Below the pieces are notes generated by a model, which was not told the origin of the DNA, did not search any database, and saw only the letters and a program-made list of their open reading frames with translations. This document shows positions 53,849-63,848 of a stretch of 64,000 nt of DNA, one piece after another. The DNA comes from Methylobacterium sp. 10 (GTDB lineage: Bacteria > Pseudomonadota > Alphaproteobacteria > Rhizobiales > Beijerinckiaceae). The DNA lies in assembly GCF_000519085.1 (NCBI RefSeq), contig NZ_KI912577.1, positions 2,485,331 to 2,549,330 of the forward strand, in the 5' to 3' direction. Position 1 is the first letter of the stretch; every line of letters begins with the position of its first letter. A program made the position numbers and the translations under genes.

Positions 53849-54808
53849 TTACAGTGGATCGGCGACGCTGTCACGGCTCGCCCCGGCATCGTCGCGAAAC
53901 GCCGCCGTCCCGGCGGGCGCTTGAGCCCGAAAGAAACTCGCCAGATGCGACAGGCCGGCGGCGCGCGGATCGCTGGACCGCCAGGCGAGGGCGATGGTCC
54001 GGCCTGGTCCATCCACATCGAAGCTGCGCGTCACGGTGAGACCGCTGGCATCGGCCCCGGCCGGCACGGCGAGGGCGGGGAGGAGGGTGTAGCCTGCGCC
54101 GGCCGCCACCATGGAGCGCAGCGTCTCGAGGGAGGTGGCGTGGCGCCCGGCCGCTGAACCGGCGCCGCATGCGGCAACGGCCTGATCGCGCAGGCAATTC
54201 CCCTCGTCGAGGAGAAGGAGGTCCGGCCCGGCGATGTCGGTCGCCCGTAATGCCCCACCCTGGGCGAGGGCATGGTCGGCGGGGCAGGCCAGCAGGAACG
54301 GCTCGATGAACAGCGGCGAGACGGTGAGCCCGGAGGTCGGTACCGGCAGGGAGATCAACGCGGCATCGATCCGCCCATCACGCAGGCCTTCCAGGATCTC
54401 CGCGGTCCTGGCCTCGCTCAGCGCCAGGGACAGGACGGGAAATTCCTGCCTCAATGTCCGAAGCACGAGCGGGAACAGGTAGGGGCCGAGGGTCTGGATC
54501 GCCGCGAGGACGAGGCGGCCGGTGAGCGGCGCGCCGCGCCCTTCGCTCGCCAGGGCCAGCAGGCGCTGCGCCTCCGCCAGAACCGTGCGCGCCTGACGGA
54601 CGATGCTCTGTCCCGCCGGTGTCAGCATGACCCGCCGGTTGCCGCGCTCGAACAGGACGAGGCCCAGGGCCTCTTCGAGCTTGCGGACCTGTACGCTCAG
54701 AGTGGGCTGACTGACGTTGCAACGTTCGGCCGCCCGGCCGAAGTGGCTCTCCTCGGCCACGGCCACGGCATATTCAAGATCCCGGAGGGACAGACCCGAT
54801 ACGTTCAT
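53849..54808 (-). CDS. oxyR: OxyR hydrogen peroxide-sensing LysR-type regulator
   Basis: The 319-residue protein has a LysR helix-turn-helix (LSLRDLEYAVAVAEESHFGR, NVSQPTLSVQVRKLEEALGL) and a sensor domain with the OxyR disulfide pair in DEGNCLRDQAVAACGAGSAA: two Cys nine residues apart, as Cys199 and Cys208 of E. coli OxyR. TSLETLRSMVAAGAGYTLLP is also an OxyR hallmark. It is divergent from katA, its expected target, across about 150 nt. A half-operator overlaps its own start codon, pointing to autoregulation. Confidence 0.94.
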   Translation of the reverse strand: MNVSGLSLRDLEYAVAVAEESHFGRAAERCNVSQPTLSVQVRKLEEALGLVLFERGNRRVMLTPAGQSIVRQARTVLAEAQRLLALASEGRGAPLTGRLVLAAIQTLGPYLFPLVLRTLRQEFPVLSLALSEARTAEILEGLRDGRIDAALISLPVPTSGLTVSPLFIEPFLLACPADHALAQGGALRATDIAGPDLLLLDEGNCLRDQAVAACGAGSAAGRHATSLETLRSMVAAGAGYTLLPALAVPAGADASGLTVTRSFDVDGPGRTIALAWRSSDPRAAGLSHLASFFRAQAPAGTAAFRDDAGASRDSVADPL

Positions 54809-54843
54809 AGGCTCTATCTATCGCAGCCTTTGCGACGATGCAT
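54807..54843. promoter_or_regulatory. Probable OxyR-binding site in the oxyR-katA intergenic region
   Basis: The sequence reads ATAG-N7-CTAT-N7-TTTG-N7-GCAT at 54807, 54818, 54829 and 54840. OxyR recognises four such tetramers (ATAG/CTAT alternating) at 11-nt spacing; here the first two match fully and the last two at 2 of 4 bases each. The first tetramer overlaps the oxyR ATG. It could repress oxyR while activating katA. Confidence 0.6.
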
Positions 54844-54956
54844 TAGCCAAACGATCCGGCGCGGTTCATAAGGGTGTCTCAGAACGATTCCAGGATGGCG
54901 CAGCGACGCCGCACGCCTGATCCGGATCGTCCCGAGATTTCAGGAGAGAGTTCCGC

Positions 54957-56546
54957 ATGAGCGATCAACGCCCGATACTGACCACCCGCCAGGGCCACCC
55001 GGTCCGCGACAACCAGAGCACGCGCACGGTCGGCGAGCGGGGACCTGCGACCCTCGAGAACTATCAGTTCATCGAGAAGATCACTCATTTCGACCGTGAG
55101 CGCATTCCGGAGCGCGTCGTCCATGCCCGCGGCGCGGGTGCCCATGGCTATTTCGAAGCCTACGGCAAGATCGGCAACGAACCAGCGTCCAAGTACACAC
55201 GCGCTCGCGTGCTGAACGAGACCGGCGTGAAAACGCCGATGTTCGTCCGCTTCTCCACCGTGGCCGGTGCCAAGGAGTCGCCCGAGACCGAGCGTGACCC
55301 GCGCGGTTTTGCCGTCAAGTTCAAGACCGTCGACGGCAACTGGGATCTCGTCGGCAACAACCTCAAGGTCTTCTTCATCCGCGACGCGATCAAGTTCCCC
55401 GACATGATCCACGCGTTCAAGCCGGACCCGGTGACGAACCGCCAGGAGGCATGGCGCTTCTTCGACTTCGTGGCCCAGCACCCCGAAGCAATCCACATGG
55501 TGACGCACCTGAAGTCGCCCTGGGGCATTCCCGCCAACTATCGCGAAATGGAAGGCTCGGGCGTCAACACCTACAAGCTGGTCAACGACCAGGGTGAGGC
55601 CGTTCTGTGCAAGTTCCACTGGGAGCCCAAGCAGGGCATCCGGAACCTGACCTCGGCCCAGGCCTCCGAAATCCAGGCCAAGGACGTCGGTCACGCCACC
55701 CGCGACCTCTATGACAACATCTCGAAGGGCAACTTCCCCGAGTGGGAATTCTGCGTGCAGATCATGCCGGACGGGCCGAACGACCACCTGTCGTTCGATC
55801 CCCTCGACGACACGAAGCTGTGGCCGGTGGAGGACTTCCCGCTGCTGCCCGTGGGCCGCATGGTGCTGGACCGGGTGCCGGACAACTTCTTCGCGGAAGT
55901 CGAGCAGTCCGCCTTTGGCACCGGCGTGCTCGTGGACGGCATCGACTTCTCGGACGACAAGATGCTTCAGGGGCGTACGCTGTCCTACTCGGACACCCAG
56001 CGCTACCGCGTCGGCGCGAATTACCTGCAGCTGCCGATCAACGCGCCCCAGCCCGGTGTGAAGGTCTATTCGAACCAGCGCGACGGCCAGATGACCTACA
56101 GCGTCGATGGTACCGGTCCGAACCGCCACATCAACTACGAACCCTCGACCATCGGCGAAGGCCTCGCCGAAGCCCCTAAGCCCGCCAAGGACTATCACCA
56201 GCCGGTCCAAGGCCAGCTCGGCCGTTACCAAACCTCGCGCACGGAGGACGATTACACCCAGGCCGGCGTGCGGTACCGTTCGTTCCAGGATTGGGAGCGC
56301 GACGACCTGATCGCCAATCTCGTGGGCGACATGAAGCAGTGCCCAGAAGCCATCCAGCTGCGGATGGTCTGGCACTTCTGGCATGCCGACGAGGATTACG
56401 GCCGTCGCGTCGCCGAAGGTGCGGGCATCGATCTGGAGAAGGCGAAAGCCCTGCTTCCGCTTCCGGGCCGCGCAGCTCCGGGCAAGCGTCTCCAGGCCGA
56501 GACCTACACCGACGGCAGCCATGCCCACCGCGTCGCCGCCGAATAA
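54957..56546 (+). CDS. katA: Monofunctional heme catalase
   Basis: Catalase splits hydrogen peroxide. The 529-residue protein has the distal His in [20 protein letters not shown] (about residue 61), Asn in [20 protein letters not shown] and the proximal heme-ligand Tyr in [20 protein letters not shown]. The length fits small-subunit clade 3 catalases with a short C-terminal tail and no flavodoxin-like domain. There is no signal peptide, so it is cytoplasmic. AGGAGAGA precedes the ATG. It is divergent from oxyR and ends in a strong terminator. Confidence 0.97.
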   Translation: MSDQRPILTTRQGHPVRDNQSTRTVGERGPATLENYQFIEKITHFDRERIPERVVHARGAGAHGYFEAYGKIGNEPASKYTRARVLNETGVKTPMFVRFSTVAGAKESPETERDPRGFAVKFKTVDGNWDLVGNNLKVFFIRDAIKFPDMIHAFKPDPVTNRQEAWRFFDFVAQHPEAIHMVTHLKSPWGIPANYREMEGSGVNTYKLVNDQGEAVLCKFHWEPKQGIRNLTSAQASEIQAKDVGHATRDLYDNISKGNFPEWEFCVQIMPDGPNDHLSFDPLDDTKLWPVEDFPLLPVGRMVLDRVPDNFFAEVEQSAFGTGVLVDGIDFSDDKMLQGRTLSYSDTQRYRVGANYLQLPINAPQPGVKVYSNQRDGQMTYSVDGTGPNRHINYEPSTIGEGLAEAPKPAKDYHQPVQGQLGRYQTSRTEDDYTQAGVRYRSFQDWERDDLIANLVGDMKQCPEAIQLRMVWHFWHADEDYGRRVAEGAGIDLEKAKALLPLPGRAAPGKRLQAETYTDGSHAHRVAAE

Positions 56547-56576
56547 GCTCTTAGCGTTCGGACTGAGCCATGACCT

Positions 56577-56609
56577 CCCCGCGATCCTCGTGATCGCGGG
56601 GATTTTTTT
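56577..56609 (+). terminator. Terminator of katA
   Basis: CCCCGCGATC pairs with GATCGCGGGG over a 5-nt loop and is followed by ATTTTTTT. It begins 31 nt after the katA stop; the converging MFS gene ends 7 nt beyond. Confidence 0.92.
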
Positions 56610-56615
56610 ATGCGG

Positions 56616-57821
56616 TCATAACGCGGCGGAAGGCACTCCGACCTTCCGGTCGCGGCCCGCGCCAAGGGCAAAGATTCCGGACGCCACGGCGATGACGCAG
56701 AACAGGCCGGCGGAGACGCGCCACCCGCCGAACAGGTCGTGTGCCAGTCCAAATCCCAGCGGGCCGAGGGCGGCGATGGAATAGCCCACTGCCTGAGACA
56801 TCGCCGAGAGGTCGGCCGCGCCGACTACGTCGCGGGCGCGCAGCACCACGATGGTGAGGGCGAGACCGAACAGGCCACCGATCCCCAGCCCGAGCCCGAT
56901 GCCGAACGGGAGGACGAAGGCCACGGGGCCATCGACGAGGGCGAGGAAACTCGCCGCCGAGAGGGCGAGAAGAGCGATCGCGATGCTGCGCTGGTCGCGC
57001 AGCCGCGCCGCGAAGGCCGGCACGAGGAGGGCGCTCGGCGCCTGCCCGATACTCATGATCGAAGTGACGAACCCGGCCTCCACCGCCGAAAGGCCACGGC
57101 TTTGGAGCAAGACCGGGAGCCAGCCGAAAGTGATGTAGGCGAGTGAGGATTGCAGGCCCATGAATCCGGTGACCTGCCAGGCAAGGGAATCGCGCCAAAG
57201 CGGGCGGCGGCGGGCGGGCGGCGGCCCCTTCTCCCGGTGGGGCACGAAGGCGATCCAGGCGAGAGCCGCCGCCACGGCCGGCACGGCCCAGACCGCCATC
57301 GCCCGCGTCCAGCCTCCGAAGGCATCGGCCAGGGGCACCGCCGATCCGGCACCCGTCGCCGCGCCGAGGCAGAGGACCATGGTGTAGAGGCCGGTCATCA
57401 ACCCGGCCTGACCGGAGAAGTCCCGCTTCACCAATCCGGGCAAAAGGACGCCGGCGAGGCCGATCCCCACTGCCGCGAGACAGGCCCCGGCGAACAGGAG
57501 AGGAAGCCCTCCGAGACCGCGCAAAGCCGAGCCGAGGGCGATGACCAGGATCGCGACCAGCACACCACGCTCCGCCCCCGTCCGCCGGACCATGACCGGG
57601 CCGAGCACGCAGGCGAGGCCGAGGCACAGGACCGGCAGGGTCGTCAGGAGCGCGGCCCCTGCGGCGGTCAGGCCGGTCTCGGCGCGGATGGCGTCGAGCA
57701 GGGGGCCGACGGAGGTGAGGGCGGGGCGCATGTTGAACGCAACCAGCATCATTCCGAGCCCGACGAGGACGGGGCGGGCGGTTCGGAATGTCGGTTCGGT
57801 CACGCGATGCGGCGCTTTCAC
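56616..57821 (-). CDS. MFS transporter of the CynX/NimT type
   Basis: The 401-residue protein has about twelve hydrophobic helices. The N-terminal LVAFNMRPALTSVGPLLDAI and AALLTTLPVLCLGLACVLGP are typical of the CynX/NimT (cyanate/nitroimidazole transporter-like) subfamily, as is FMGLQSSLAYITFGWLPVLL at the start of the second half. The real substrate is unknown. The start ATG at 57821 lies 15 nt after the lnt stop, so it may be transcribed with the miaB-lnt operon. Confidence 0.85.
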   Translation of the reverse strand: MKAPHRVTEPTFRTARPVLVGLGMMLVAFNMRPALTSVGPLLDAIRAETGLTAAGAALLTTLPVLCLGLACVLGPVMVRRTGAERGVLVAILVIALGSALRGLGGLPLLFAGACLAAVGIGLAGVLLPGLVKRDFSGQAGLMTGLYTMVLCLGAATGAGSAVPLADAFGGWTRAMAVWAVPAVAAALAWIAFVPHREKGPPPARRRPLWRDSLAWQVTGFMGLQSSLAYITFGWLPVLLQSRGLSAVEAGFVTSIMSIGQAPSALLVPAFAARLRDQRSIAIALLALSAASFLALVDGPVAFVLPFGIGLGLGIGGLFGLALTIVVLRARDVVGAADLSAMSQAVGYSIAALGPLGFGLAHDLFGGWRVSAGLFCVIAVASGIFALGAGRDRKVGVPSAAL

Positions 57822-57835
57822 GAGTTACGATGCAG

Positions 57836-59518
57836 TCACGAGTCGCGACGCTTGGCCAGGAGGGCGATGAGGCCGAGGCCGGCGAGCATCCCGGCAAAAG
57901 GAAGGTCACCCAGGACGGCATAGGTGGTGCGGCCGGGCAATCGGACGGGGAGATCCGCGTCGAGGATGCCTTCGACTCCCACGGGCAGGCTGGCGGTGAT
58001 GCGCCCATAGGGATCGACCACCGCCGAAATGCCGGTATTGGCGTCGCGGACCAGAGGCAATCCCTCTTCGACGGCCCGTAACCGGGCCTGAGCGAAGTGC
58101 TGGCGCGGCCCCGGCGTATCCCCGAACCAGGCATCGTTGGTGAGGTTCAGGATCAGCCCCGGCACGGGCGCCGGACCGTCGGGAGCATGTCCGGGCAAGA
58201 TTTCGCCGGGGAAAATCGCCTCGTAGCAGATCGTGGCGACGACGGGGGGAAGCCCCGTCACGTCGAGGAGACGCTGGCCGGAGCGGCTGCCGGGCGTGAA
58301 CCCGCCGGGGATCGATACGAACTGGCGCAGGCCCACTGCCCTCAAGGCGGCGTCGAGGGGACCCGGCAGATACTCGCCGAACGGAACGAGATGAACCTTG
58401 TCGTAGATGTCGCCAAGCTTCGGACCGGACGAGATCGTCAGGATCGAGTTGAAGAAGCGCGGGCGCTCGTTGGGCAGCGGCTCCTCGGCGCGGGCCGCGC
58501 CGGTGATAAGTTGCCGCCCGGCCGGAAAGGCGGCGGCGATTCTTGCCAGGGATTCCGGGTCGCGCTGGATCAGGAAGGGAAACGCCGATTCCGGCCAGAT
58601 CACATGAGTGACGTCCGCGATGCCGGTCCGGTCGGGAGCAGCGGCGCGATCGCTGAGGCCGATGTACCAGTCGATGATGTCCGCCCGGTTCTCGGGCCGG
58701 AACTTGGCGTCCTGGTTGAGGTTCGGCTGTACCAGGCGCAGGCGCACCCCCGGCACGCTGGCGGTGGGCACCGGAGGCAGGCGGGTGGCGCCGAACAGGG
58801 CCAGGCCGGCCAGCGCAAAGCAGGCCGTCATCGCAGGCCCATAGCGCCCGCGCCCCGTGCCCGTGGCGAGGGTGGCCGGCGCGGCCGCGATCAGAACGGC
58901 CAGAAGAGTGAGGCCGTAGAGCCCGATCACCGAAGCGGATTGCATCAGCCACAGACCCTGACCGAGGGCCATGCCCAACGTGTTCCAGGGAAACCCGGTG
59001 AAGAGGTGGCCGCGCAGCCATTCGCAGGCGGAGAGGCCGACAGCGAGGGCGGCGATACGTGCGGGTCCATGGGACCAGAGCAGCCGCGCGAGAGCGAACC
59101 CCGCCGCGTAGAAGAGCGCGAGGATGGCAGGCAGGCCGATCACGCCAAGGGGCAACGCCCATAGGAACTCGTCCGCTTCCACCAGGAATGCGGAACCGAG
59201 CCACCACAGGCCGGCGGTGAGATAGCCGAAGCCCCAGGCCCAACCGATGACGGCGCAGGCGAGGACGGCATCGCGATCGCCCCGCCGCCCCGTCGCCGCT
59301 CCGTCGATCAACCAGACGGCGATGCTGAGCGACAGGACGAGGGCGGGCAGGGCGCCGAACGGCGGCATCGCCAGGGCGCCGAGGGCACCGGAGACGATGG
59401 CGACGAGGATGCGGCGCCAGCCGGAGGTGAGCATGATCCATTGCGCGCCGTGGGCGAGCGGTCCGGTCGCGATTGCGGGCGCGGAATGCGGGTTCACGCC
59501 CTCGACACTGGGAATCAT
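57836..59518 (-). CDS. lnt: Apolipoprotein N-acyltransferase
   Basis: Lnt adds the third acyl chain to lipoproteins in the inner membrane. The protein (560 residues from ATG 59518) has six or more N-terminal membrane helices and a periplasmic nitrilase-like domain with the Glu-Lys-Cys triad: HVIWPESAFPFLIQ, YDKVHLVPFGEYLPGP and ATICYEAIFPGE. A C-terminal anchor helix (FAGMLAGLGLIALLAKRRDS) closes it. The start is undecided between 59518 and 59434; neither has a clear ribosome-binding site. It completes the miaB-phoH-ybeY-corC-lnt order. Confidence 0.94.
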   Translation of the reverse strand: MIPSVEGVNPHSAPAIATGPLAHGAQWIMLTSGWRRILVAIVSGALGALAMPPFGALPALVLSLSIAVWLIDGAATGRRGDRDAVLACAVIGWAWGFGYLTAGLWWLGSAFLVEADEFLWALPLGVIGLPAILALFYAAGFALARLLWSHGPARIAALAVGLSACEWLRGHLFTGFPWNTLGMALGQGLWLMQSASVIGLYGLTLLAVLIAAAPATLATGTGRGRYGPAMTACFALAGLALFGATRLPPVPTASVPGVRLRLVQPNLNQDAKFRPENRADIIDWYIGLSDRAAAPDRTGIADVTHVIWPESAFPFLIQRDPESLARIAAAFPAGRQLITGAARAEEPLPNERPRFFNSILTISSGPKLGDIYDKVHLVPFGEYLPGPLDAALRAVGLRQFVSIPGGFTPGSRSGQRLLDVTGLPPVVATICYEAIFPGEILPGHAPDGPAPVPGLILNLTNDAWFGDTPGPRQHFAQARLRAVEEGLPLVRDANTGISAVVDPYGRITASLPVGVEGILDADLPVRLPGRTTYAVLGDLPFAGMLAGLGLIALLAKRRDS

Positions 59519-59628
59519 CGGCGGACCATTCCGGCAGGCGTTTGGGTCCGCACGCTGCACGCCACGTTATCGAACACGCTAAAACGACCTGAGCGAGGTG
59601 AAGCGTCGGCTTGCCAATGCGAGCCTGC

Positions 59629-60753
59629 TCAGGAGGCTTCGGCGACGGGGCCGCTGCTCGGCGGCGGCAGAGCCAGGGGAATCAGCGGGGCGATCTTCAT
59701 TGGACCGCGATGCAGCCGCAGCCGCTTCACCCGGCGCGGATCGGCATCGAGCACCTCGAATTCGAGGTCGCCCGGCCCTGTGATAAGTTCGCCGCGCGAG
59801 GGCACGCGCCCGGCCAGCGTGACGATGAGGCCGCCGATCGTGTCGATCTCCTCGGCCATCTCGCCCACCGCCGCGACGAGATCGACGCCGCTCACCTCCG
59901 ACACTTCGGCGAGGCCGGCGCGGGCATCGGCCACGAACACGTCGGCATCGCCTTCGACGCGCTGGACGAGGCGGCCTTCGGCTACGTCATGCTCGTCCTC
60001 GATATCGCCGACCACCATCTCGATAAGGTCTTCGATGGAGATGAGCCCGTCGGTCCCGCCATATTCGTCGATGACGAGGGCCATGTGCGTGCGTGTCGCC
60101 TGCATCCGCACCAGGAGATCGATGGCGGGCATGGACGGCGGCACGAACAGGACGGGACGCTGGATCCGGGTCGAGGCCAGGGTCGCCGAGAGATCGACAT
60201 TGCCGAGGTTGAGCGCCTTCAAGGCGCGGGTGCCCCGGCGCGGGCGCGGGGGAACGACAGCGACGACATCGCCCGACGTATCGGGGAGGGCGCTGGTGAC
60301 GGCGGCGCTCGGACGACGGATGGTCGCTTCGGCCCTTGCGGCGATGTGATCGACGAAGTCGCGGATGTGGACCATGCCGCGGGGGTCGTCGAGGGTCTCG
60401 CCGTAGACCGGGAGCCGCGAATGGCCGGCAGTGCGGAAGAGCTTGAGCAGGTCGCCGAGGCTCGTCTCCATGGAGACGGCGACGATGTCCGCGCGCGGGA
60501 TCATTACGTCATCCACCCGCACCTTGTGCAGCCCGAGGACGTTCTTGAGCATGGCCCGCTCGAGGGGGGAGAACACGTTCTCGCCCGAATCGGGTTCGGC
60601 CAGCGCATCCTCGATATCGTCGCGCAACGAATCGCGCGGCCGGAGATGGAAGGCGTGCAGCAGGCGGTCGTACCAGGGCTCGCGCGCCTGCGCCTCACCA
60701 TCACCGCTACTGGGCGCAGCCTGAGCCGCGCCGCGACTTCGATCGTTCGTCAT
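59629..60753 (-). CDS. CorC/HlyC-type CBS-domain protein (hemolysin family)
   Basis: The 374-residue protein has a pair of CBS domains (VDDVMIPRADIVAVSMETSL, HSRLPVYGETLDDPRGMVHI and THMALVIDEYGGTDGLISIE) and a C-terminal CorC_HlyC domain (GGLIVTLAGRVPSRGELITG). It lacks the N-terminal DUF21 membrane domain, so it is a soluble CorC. CorC is linked to Mg2+/Co2+ efflux; the hemolysin name is historical. An insertion of about 45 residues (RRPSAAVTSALPD to PPRPRRG) between the CBS motifs may be a flexible linker. It is encoded between ybeY and lnt, the classic position. Confidence 0.92.
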   Translation of the reverse strand: MTNDRSRGAAQAAPSSGDGEAQAREPWYDRLLHAFHLRPRDSLRDDIEDALAEPDSGENVFSPLERAMLKNVLGLHKVRVDDVMIPRADIVAVSMETSLGDLLKLFRTAGHSRLPVYGETLDDPRGMVHIRDFVDHIAARAEATIRRPSAAVTSALPDTSGDVVAVVPPRPRRGTRALKALNLGNVDLSATLASTRIQRPVLFVPPSMPAIDLLVRMQATRTHMALVIDEYGGTDGLISIEDLIEMVVGDIEDEHDVAEGRLVQRVEGDADVFVADARAGLAEVSEVSGVDLVAAVGEMAEEIDTIGGLIVTLAGRVPSRGELITGPGDLEFEVLDADPRRVKRLRLHRGPMKIAPLIPLALPPPSSGPVAEAS

Positions 60754-60789
60754 GTCTCTCTGATCTGGGATTGCGGGCGGAATCGCCCC

Positions 60790-61287
60790 TCAGTCGGCAT
60801 AAGGGTCGGGAATACCAAGGCCGTGCAGGGCTTCGGTCTCCAGGGCCTCCATGGCGTTCGCGTCCGTGTCGCCGGTCTCATGGTCCTGGCCGAGAAGATG
60901 AAGAGTGCCATGGATCAGAAGGTGCGCGAGATGGTCTTGAAGCGGTTTTCCCTGCTCGGCACTCTCGCGCAGCATCGTGTCATACGCAAGAACGACATCG
61001 CCGAGGGGCACCGCGACGCCGGTATGGGCGGGTTGCGGTGGGGCGGGGAAGGACAGGACGTTGGTGGGCTTATCCTTGCCGCGCCAAGTGCGGTTCAGGT
61101 CCTGGACCACGGCATCGGTGGTGAGCAGTACGCTCACCTCCACCGGATGATCCGGTACGTCGGGTGCAATGGCGATTCCCGCCTCGACTGCACGGATGAC
61201 GAAGGCTTCGAGGTCGGGCACCACGGAGTCCCAGCGCGGGTCCTCCACGGCGACGTCGATCTCCGATTCGATCTCGGGCATCGGCAT
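60790..61287 (-). CDS. ybeY: YbeY endoribonuclease
   Basis: YbeY is a zinc-dependent RNase for 16S rRNA 3' end maturation and ribosome quality control. The 165-residue product has the metal motif HGTLHLLGQDHETG near residue 124 and the conserved LNRTWRGKDKPTNVLSFP. The start ATG at 61287 overlaps the phoH stop (TGATG). This fits the miaB-phoH-ybeY-corC-lnt operon. Confidence 0.95.
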   Translation of the reverse strand: MPMPEIESEIDVAVEDPRWDSVVPDLEAFVIRAVEAGIAIAPDVPDHPVEVSVLLTTDAVVQDLNRTWRGKDKPTNVLSFPAPPQPAHTGVAVPLGDVVLAYDTMLRESAEQGKPLQDHLAHLLIHGTLHLLGQDHETGDTDANAMEALETEALHGLGIPDPYAD

Positions 61288-62318
61288 CAGGCCAGGGGAC
61301 GGCGGCGGGACGTAGGCGAGCGATCCGCACCGCCCTCGCCATGGGCGGCGGTTTCATAAGCCGTCACGATGCGGCGAACGAGGTCGTGACGCACCACATC
61401 GACGTCGCGGAAGGTGACCCGGCCGATACCCTCGACGCCGTCGAGGATGTTCACGGCCTCTACGAGGCCGGATTTCTGCCCGGGCGGCAGATCGACCTGG
61501 CTCGGATCACCGGTAATGATCATCCGCGAGTTCTCGCCAAGACGCGTAAGGAACATCTTCATCTGCATCGAGGTGGTGTTCTGCGCCTCGTCGAGGAGGA
61601 CGACGGCGTTAGTCAGGGTCCGCCCGCGCATGAAGGCCAGGGGCGCGATCTCGATGACGCCGGTCTGCAGGCTGCGGTCCACATGGCGCGCCTCCATGAA
61701 ATCGTAGAGCGCATCGTAGATCGGGCGTAGGTAGGGATCGACCTTCTCTCGCATGTCGCCGGGCAGGAAGCCGAGGCGCTCGCCAGCCTCGACGGCCGGG
61801 CGGGACAGGATCAGCCGCTCCACATGGCCCTGTTCCAGCAGGGACACCGCATAGCCTACCGCGAGCCAGGTCTTGCCGGTGCCGGCGGGGCCTTCGGCAA
61901 AGACGAGTTCGTGGTTTCGCAGGAGCTTGATGTAGGTGTCCTGGGCCGCGTTCCTGGCTCGCACGGCGCCGCGCTTGCGCGTGGCGATCTGGTCGAAATG
62001 CGGACGGTCCGGCTCGGCGCTCACCTCGGCGGAGGGAAAGAGGTTGCCCTGGAGCGTGGTCTCCTGGATCGCGCCGTCAACATCGCCGAGGGTGAGGGCA
62101 GTGCCGCTCGCCGTCACGCGGGCATAGAGCCGCTCGAAGACCTTGCGCGCCTTCTCGGCGGCATCCGGCAGTCCCTTCACCACGAGGTGGTTGCCCAGGG
62201 CAGTGGCGGTGACGGCGAGACGCCGCTCGATATGGGCCACGTTCTGGTCGTACTGACCGAAGACGAGGCTTGCGAGCCGGTTATCGTCGAAGGTCAGCGA
62301 TACATCCACCGTCTCCAC
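61287..62318 (-). CDS. PhoH family ATPase (YbeZ)
   Basis: PhoH/YbeZ is a P-loop NTPase that partners YbeY. The GTG at 62318 is chosen because AGGAGAG lies 5 nt upstream; this gives VETVDVSLTFDDNRLASLVF and 343 residues, the family length. Walker A is VFAEGPAGTGKTWLAVGYAV, Walker B NAVVLLDEAQNTTSMQMKMF, with LILSRPAVEAGERLGFLPGD and MIITGDPSQVDLPPGQKSGL. The frame is open to 62468 but not conserved. miaB ends 190 nt upstream. Confidence 0.94.
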   Translation of the reverse strand: METVDVSLTFDDNRLASLVFGQYDQNVAHIERRLAVTATALGNHLVVKGLPDAAEKARKVFERLYARVTASGTALTLGDVDGAIQETTLQGNLFPSAEVSAEPDRPHFDQIATRKRGAVRARNAAQDTYIKLLRNHELVFAEGPAGTGKTWLAVGYAVSLLEQGHVERLILSRPAVEAGERLGFLPGDMREKVDPYLRPIYDALYDFMEARHVDRSLQTGVIEIAPLAFMRGRTLTNAVVLLDEAQNTTSMQMKMFLTRLGENSRMIITGDPSQVDLPPGQKSGLVEAVNILDGVEGIGRVTFRDVDVVRHDLVRRIVTAYETAAHGEGGADRSPTSRRRPLA

Positions 62319-62507
62319 GATCTCTCCTATGCGCGCCGCCGGCCCACGCCCGCGCAAGGGCGCCCCCCGTCCACTCAGACCGTCAGATGCCGACACGCCG
62401 AGGCTCCTTGCTGTAGGTATCGCTAGCGTCGCGAATGGATCGGGAACGGCACGATGCGGCCGGACCATCGCCTGGGATGGAGGTGCGGTTGCATCGCATG
62501 CGCGCCC

Positions 62508-63848
62508 TCAAGCGGCCGCCGCCCCGTCGGTGACGGCTTCGCCGAACAGGCTGTTCGAGCCGGCGCGGACCACGCGTACAGGGACGACCGTGCCGATGGC
62601 GGCGGTCGGGGCATCGAACTGGACGGGCAGGAGGTGCGGCGTCTTGCCGGCCACCTGTCCCGGATGACGTCCGGCCTTCTCCACCAGCACCTCGACCACA
62701 TGGCCAACGGCGGACGCATTGAAGGCGTGACGCTGGGCGTCGAGCAGGGACTGCAGGGCTGCGAGGCGCTCGGACTTCACGGCCTCGGGAACGGCGTCGT
62801 CCCGCTCGGCGGCCGGCGTACCGGGGCGCGGGCTGTACTTGAACGAATAGGCCGAGGCGAAACCGATCTCGGCCACGAGGCGCATCGTCTCCTCGAACTC
62901 CACATCGGTCTCGCCGGGAAACCCGACGATGAAATCGGAGGACAGGGCGATGTCCGGGCGAACCCGGCGAACGCGCTCGATGAGCCGGCGGTACTCGTCG
63001 CTCGTATGCTTGCGGTTCATCGCCTGTAGCACGCGGGTGGAGCCCGACTGAACCGGGAGGTGCAGGTAGGGCATCAGGGCGGCGATTTCCCCATGCGCCC
63101 GGATCAGGTCTTCGGCCATGTCGTTGGGGTGGCTGGTGGTGTAGCGCAGGCGCAGGAGTTCGGGAATCGACTCCAGGGCGCGTATCAACGCGGGAAGCGC
63201 CACAGGAACGCCGCCGGCGCCCGCCCCGTGATAGGCGTTGACGTTCTGCCCGATCAGCGTGAGTTCGCGGGCCCCGCCCCGAACGAGTTTGCGCGCCTCG
63301 TCCAGGATCGCGTCCACGGAGCGAGAGACTTCGGCGCCGCGCGTATAGGGCACGACGCAGAAGGCGCAGAACTTGTCGCAGCCTTCCTGCACGGTGAGAA
63401 ACGAAGAGACCGCGGCCGTCCGTCGGATGGGCAGGTGGTCGAACTTGTCCTCGACGGGAAACTCCGTGTCGACCACGCGCATCGAGGCGGAACGGGTGAG
63501 GAGATCGGCAAGGCGATGGTAATTCTGCGGGCCGACGACCACGTCGACCGAGGGCGCCCGCGCCAGAATCTCCTTGCCTTCGGCCTGCGCGACGCAGCCG
63601 GCCACCACGATCCGGGTGTCGAGGCCGGCCTCGGCCCGGGCCGTCTTCAGAACGCGCAGGCGCCCGAGTTCGGAATAGACCTTGTCGGCGGCCTTCTCGC
63701 GGATGTGGCAGGTGTTGAGGACGACGACATCCGCCTCCTCGACGCTCTCCGTGGCGGCATAGCCCTGGCTGGCGAGCAGGTCCGACATGCGGCCTGCATC
63801 GTAGGCATTCATCTGACAGCCGTAGGATTTGACGAAGGCTTTCTTCAA
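62508..63848 (-). CDS. miaB: tRNA-2-methylthio-N6-dimethylallyladenosine synthase
   Basis: MiaB methylthiolates A37 of tRNAs with two [4Fe-4S] clusters. The N-terminal auxiliary-cluster Cys are in [31 protein letters not shown] and [14 protein letters not shown]; the radical-SAM motif is [18 protein letters not shown]-terminal TRAM domain ends the 446-residue protein. The preferred start is TTG at 63848 ([10 protein letters not shown]), with GGAA about 9 nt upstream; the frame is open to 63971 with unconserved residues. It heads the operon with phoH, ybeY, corC and lnt. Confidence 0.95.
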   Translation of the reverse strand: MKKAFVKSYGCQMNAYDAGRMSDLLASQGYAATESVEEADVVVLNTCHIREKAADKVYSELGRLRVLKTARAEAGLDTRIVVAGCVAQAEGKEILARAPSVDVVVGPQNYHRLADLLTRSASMRVVDTEFPVEDKFDHLPIRRTAAVSSFLTVQEGCDKFCAFCVVPYTRGAEVSRSVDAILDEARKLVRGGARELTLIGQNVNAYHGAGAGGVPVALPALIRALESIPELLRLRYTTSHPNDMAEDLIRAHGEIAALMPYLHLPVQSGSTRVLQAMNRKHTSDEYRRLIERVRRVRPDIALSSDFIVGFPGETDVEFEETMRLVAEIGFASAYSFKYSPRPGTPAAERDDAVPEAVKSERLAALQSLLDAQRHAFNASAVGHVVEVLVEKAGRHPGQVAGKTPHLLPVQFDAPTAAIGTVVPVRVVRAGSNSLFGEAVTDGAAAA

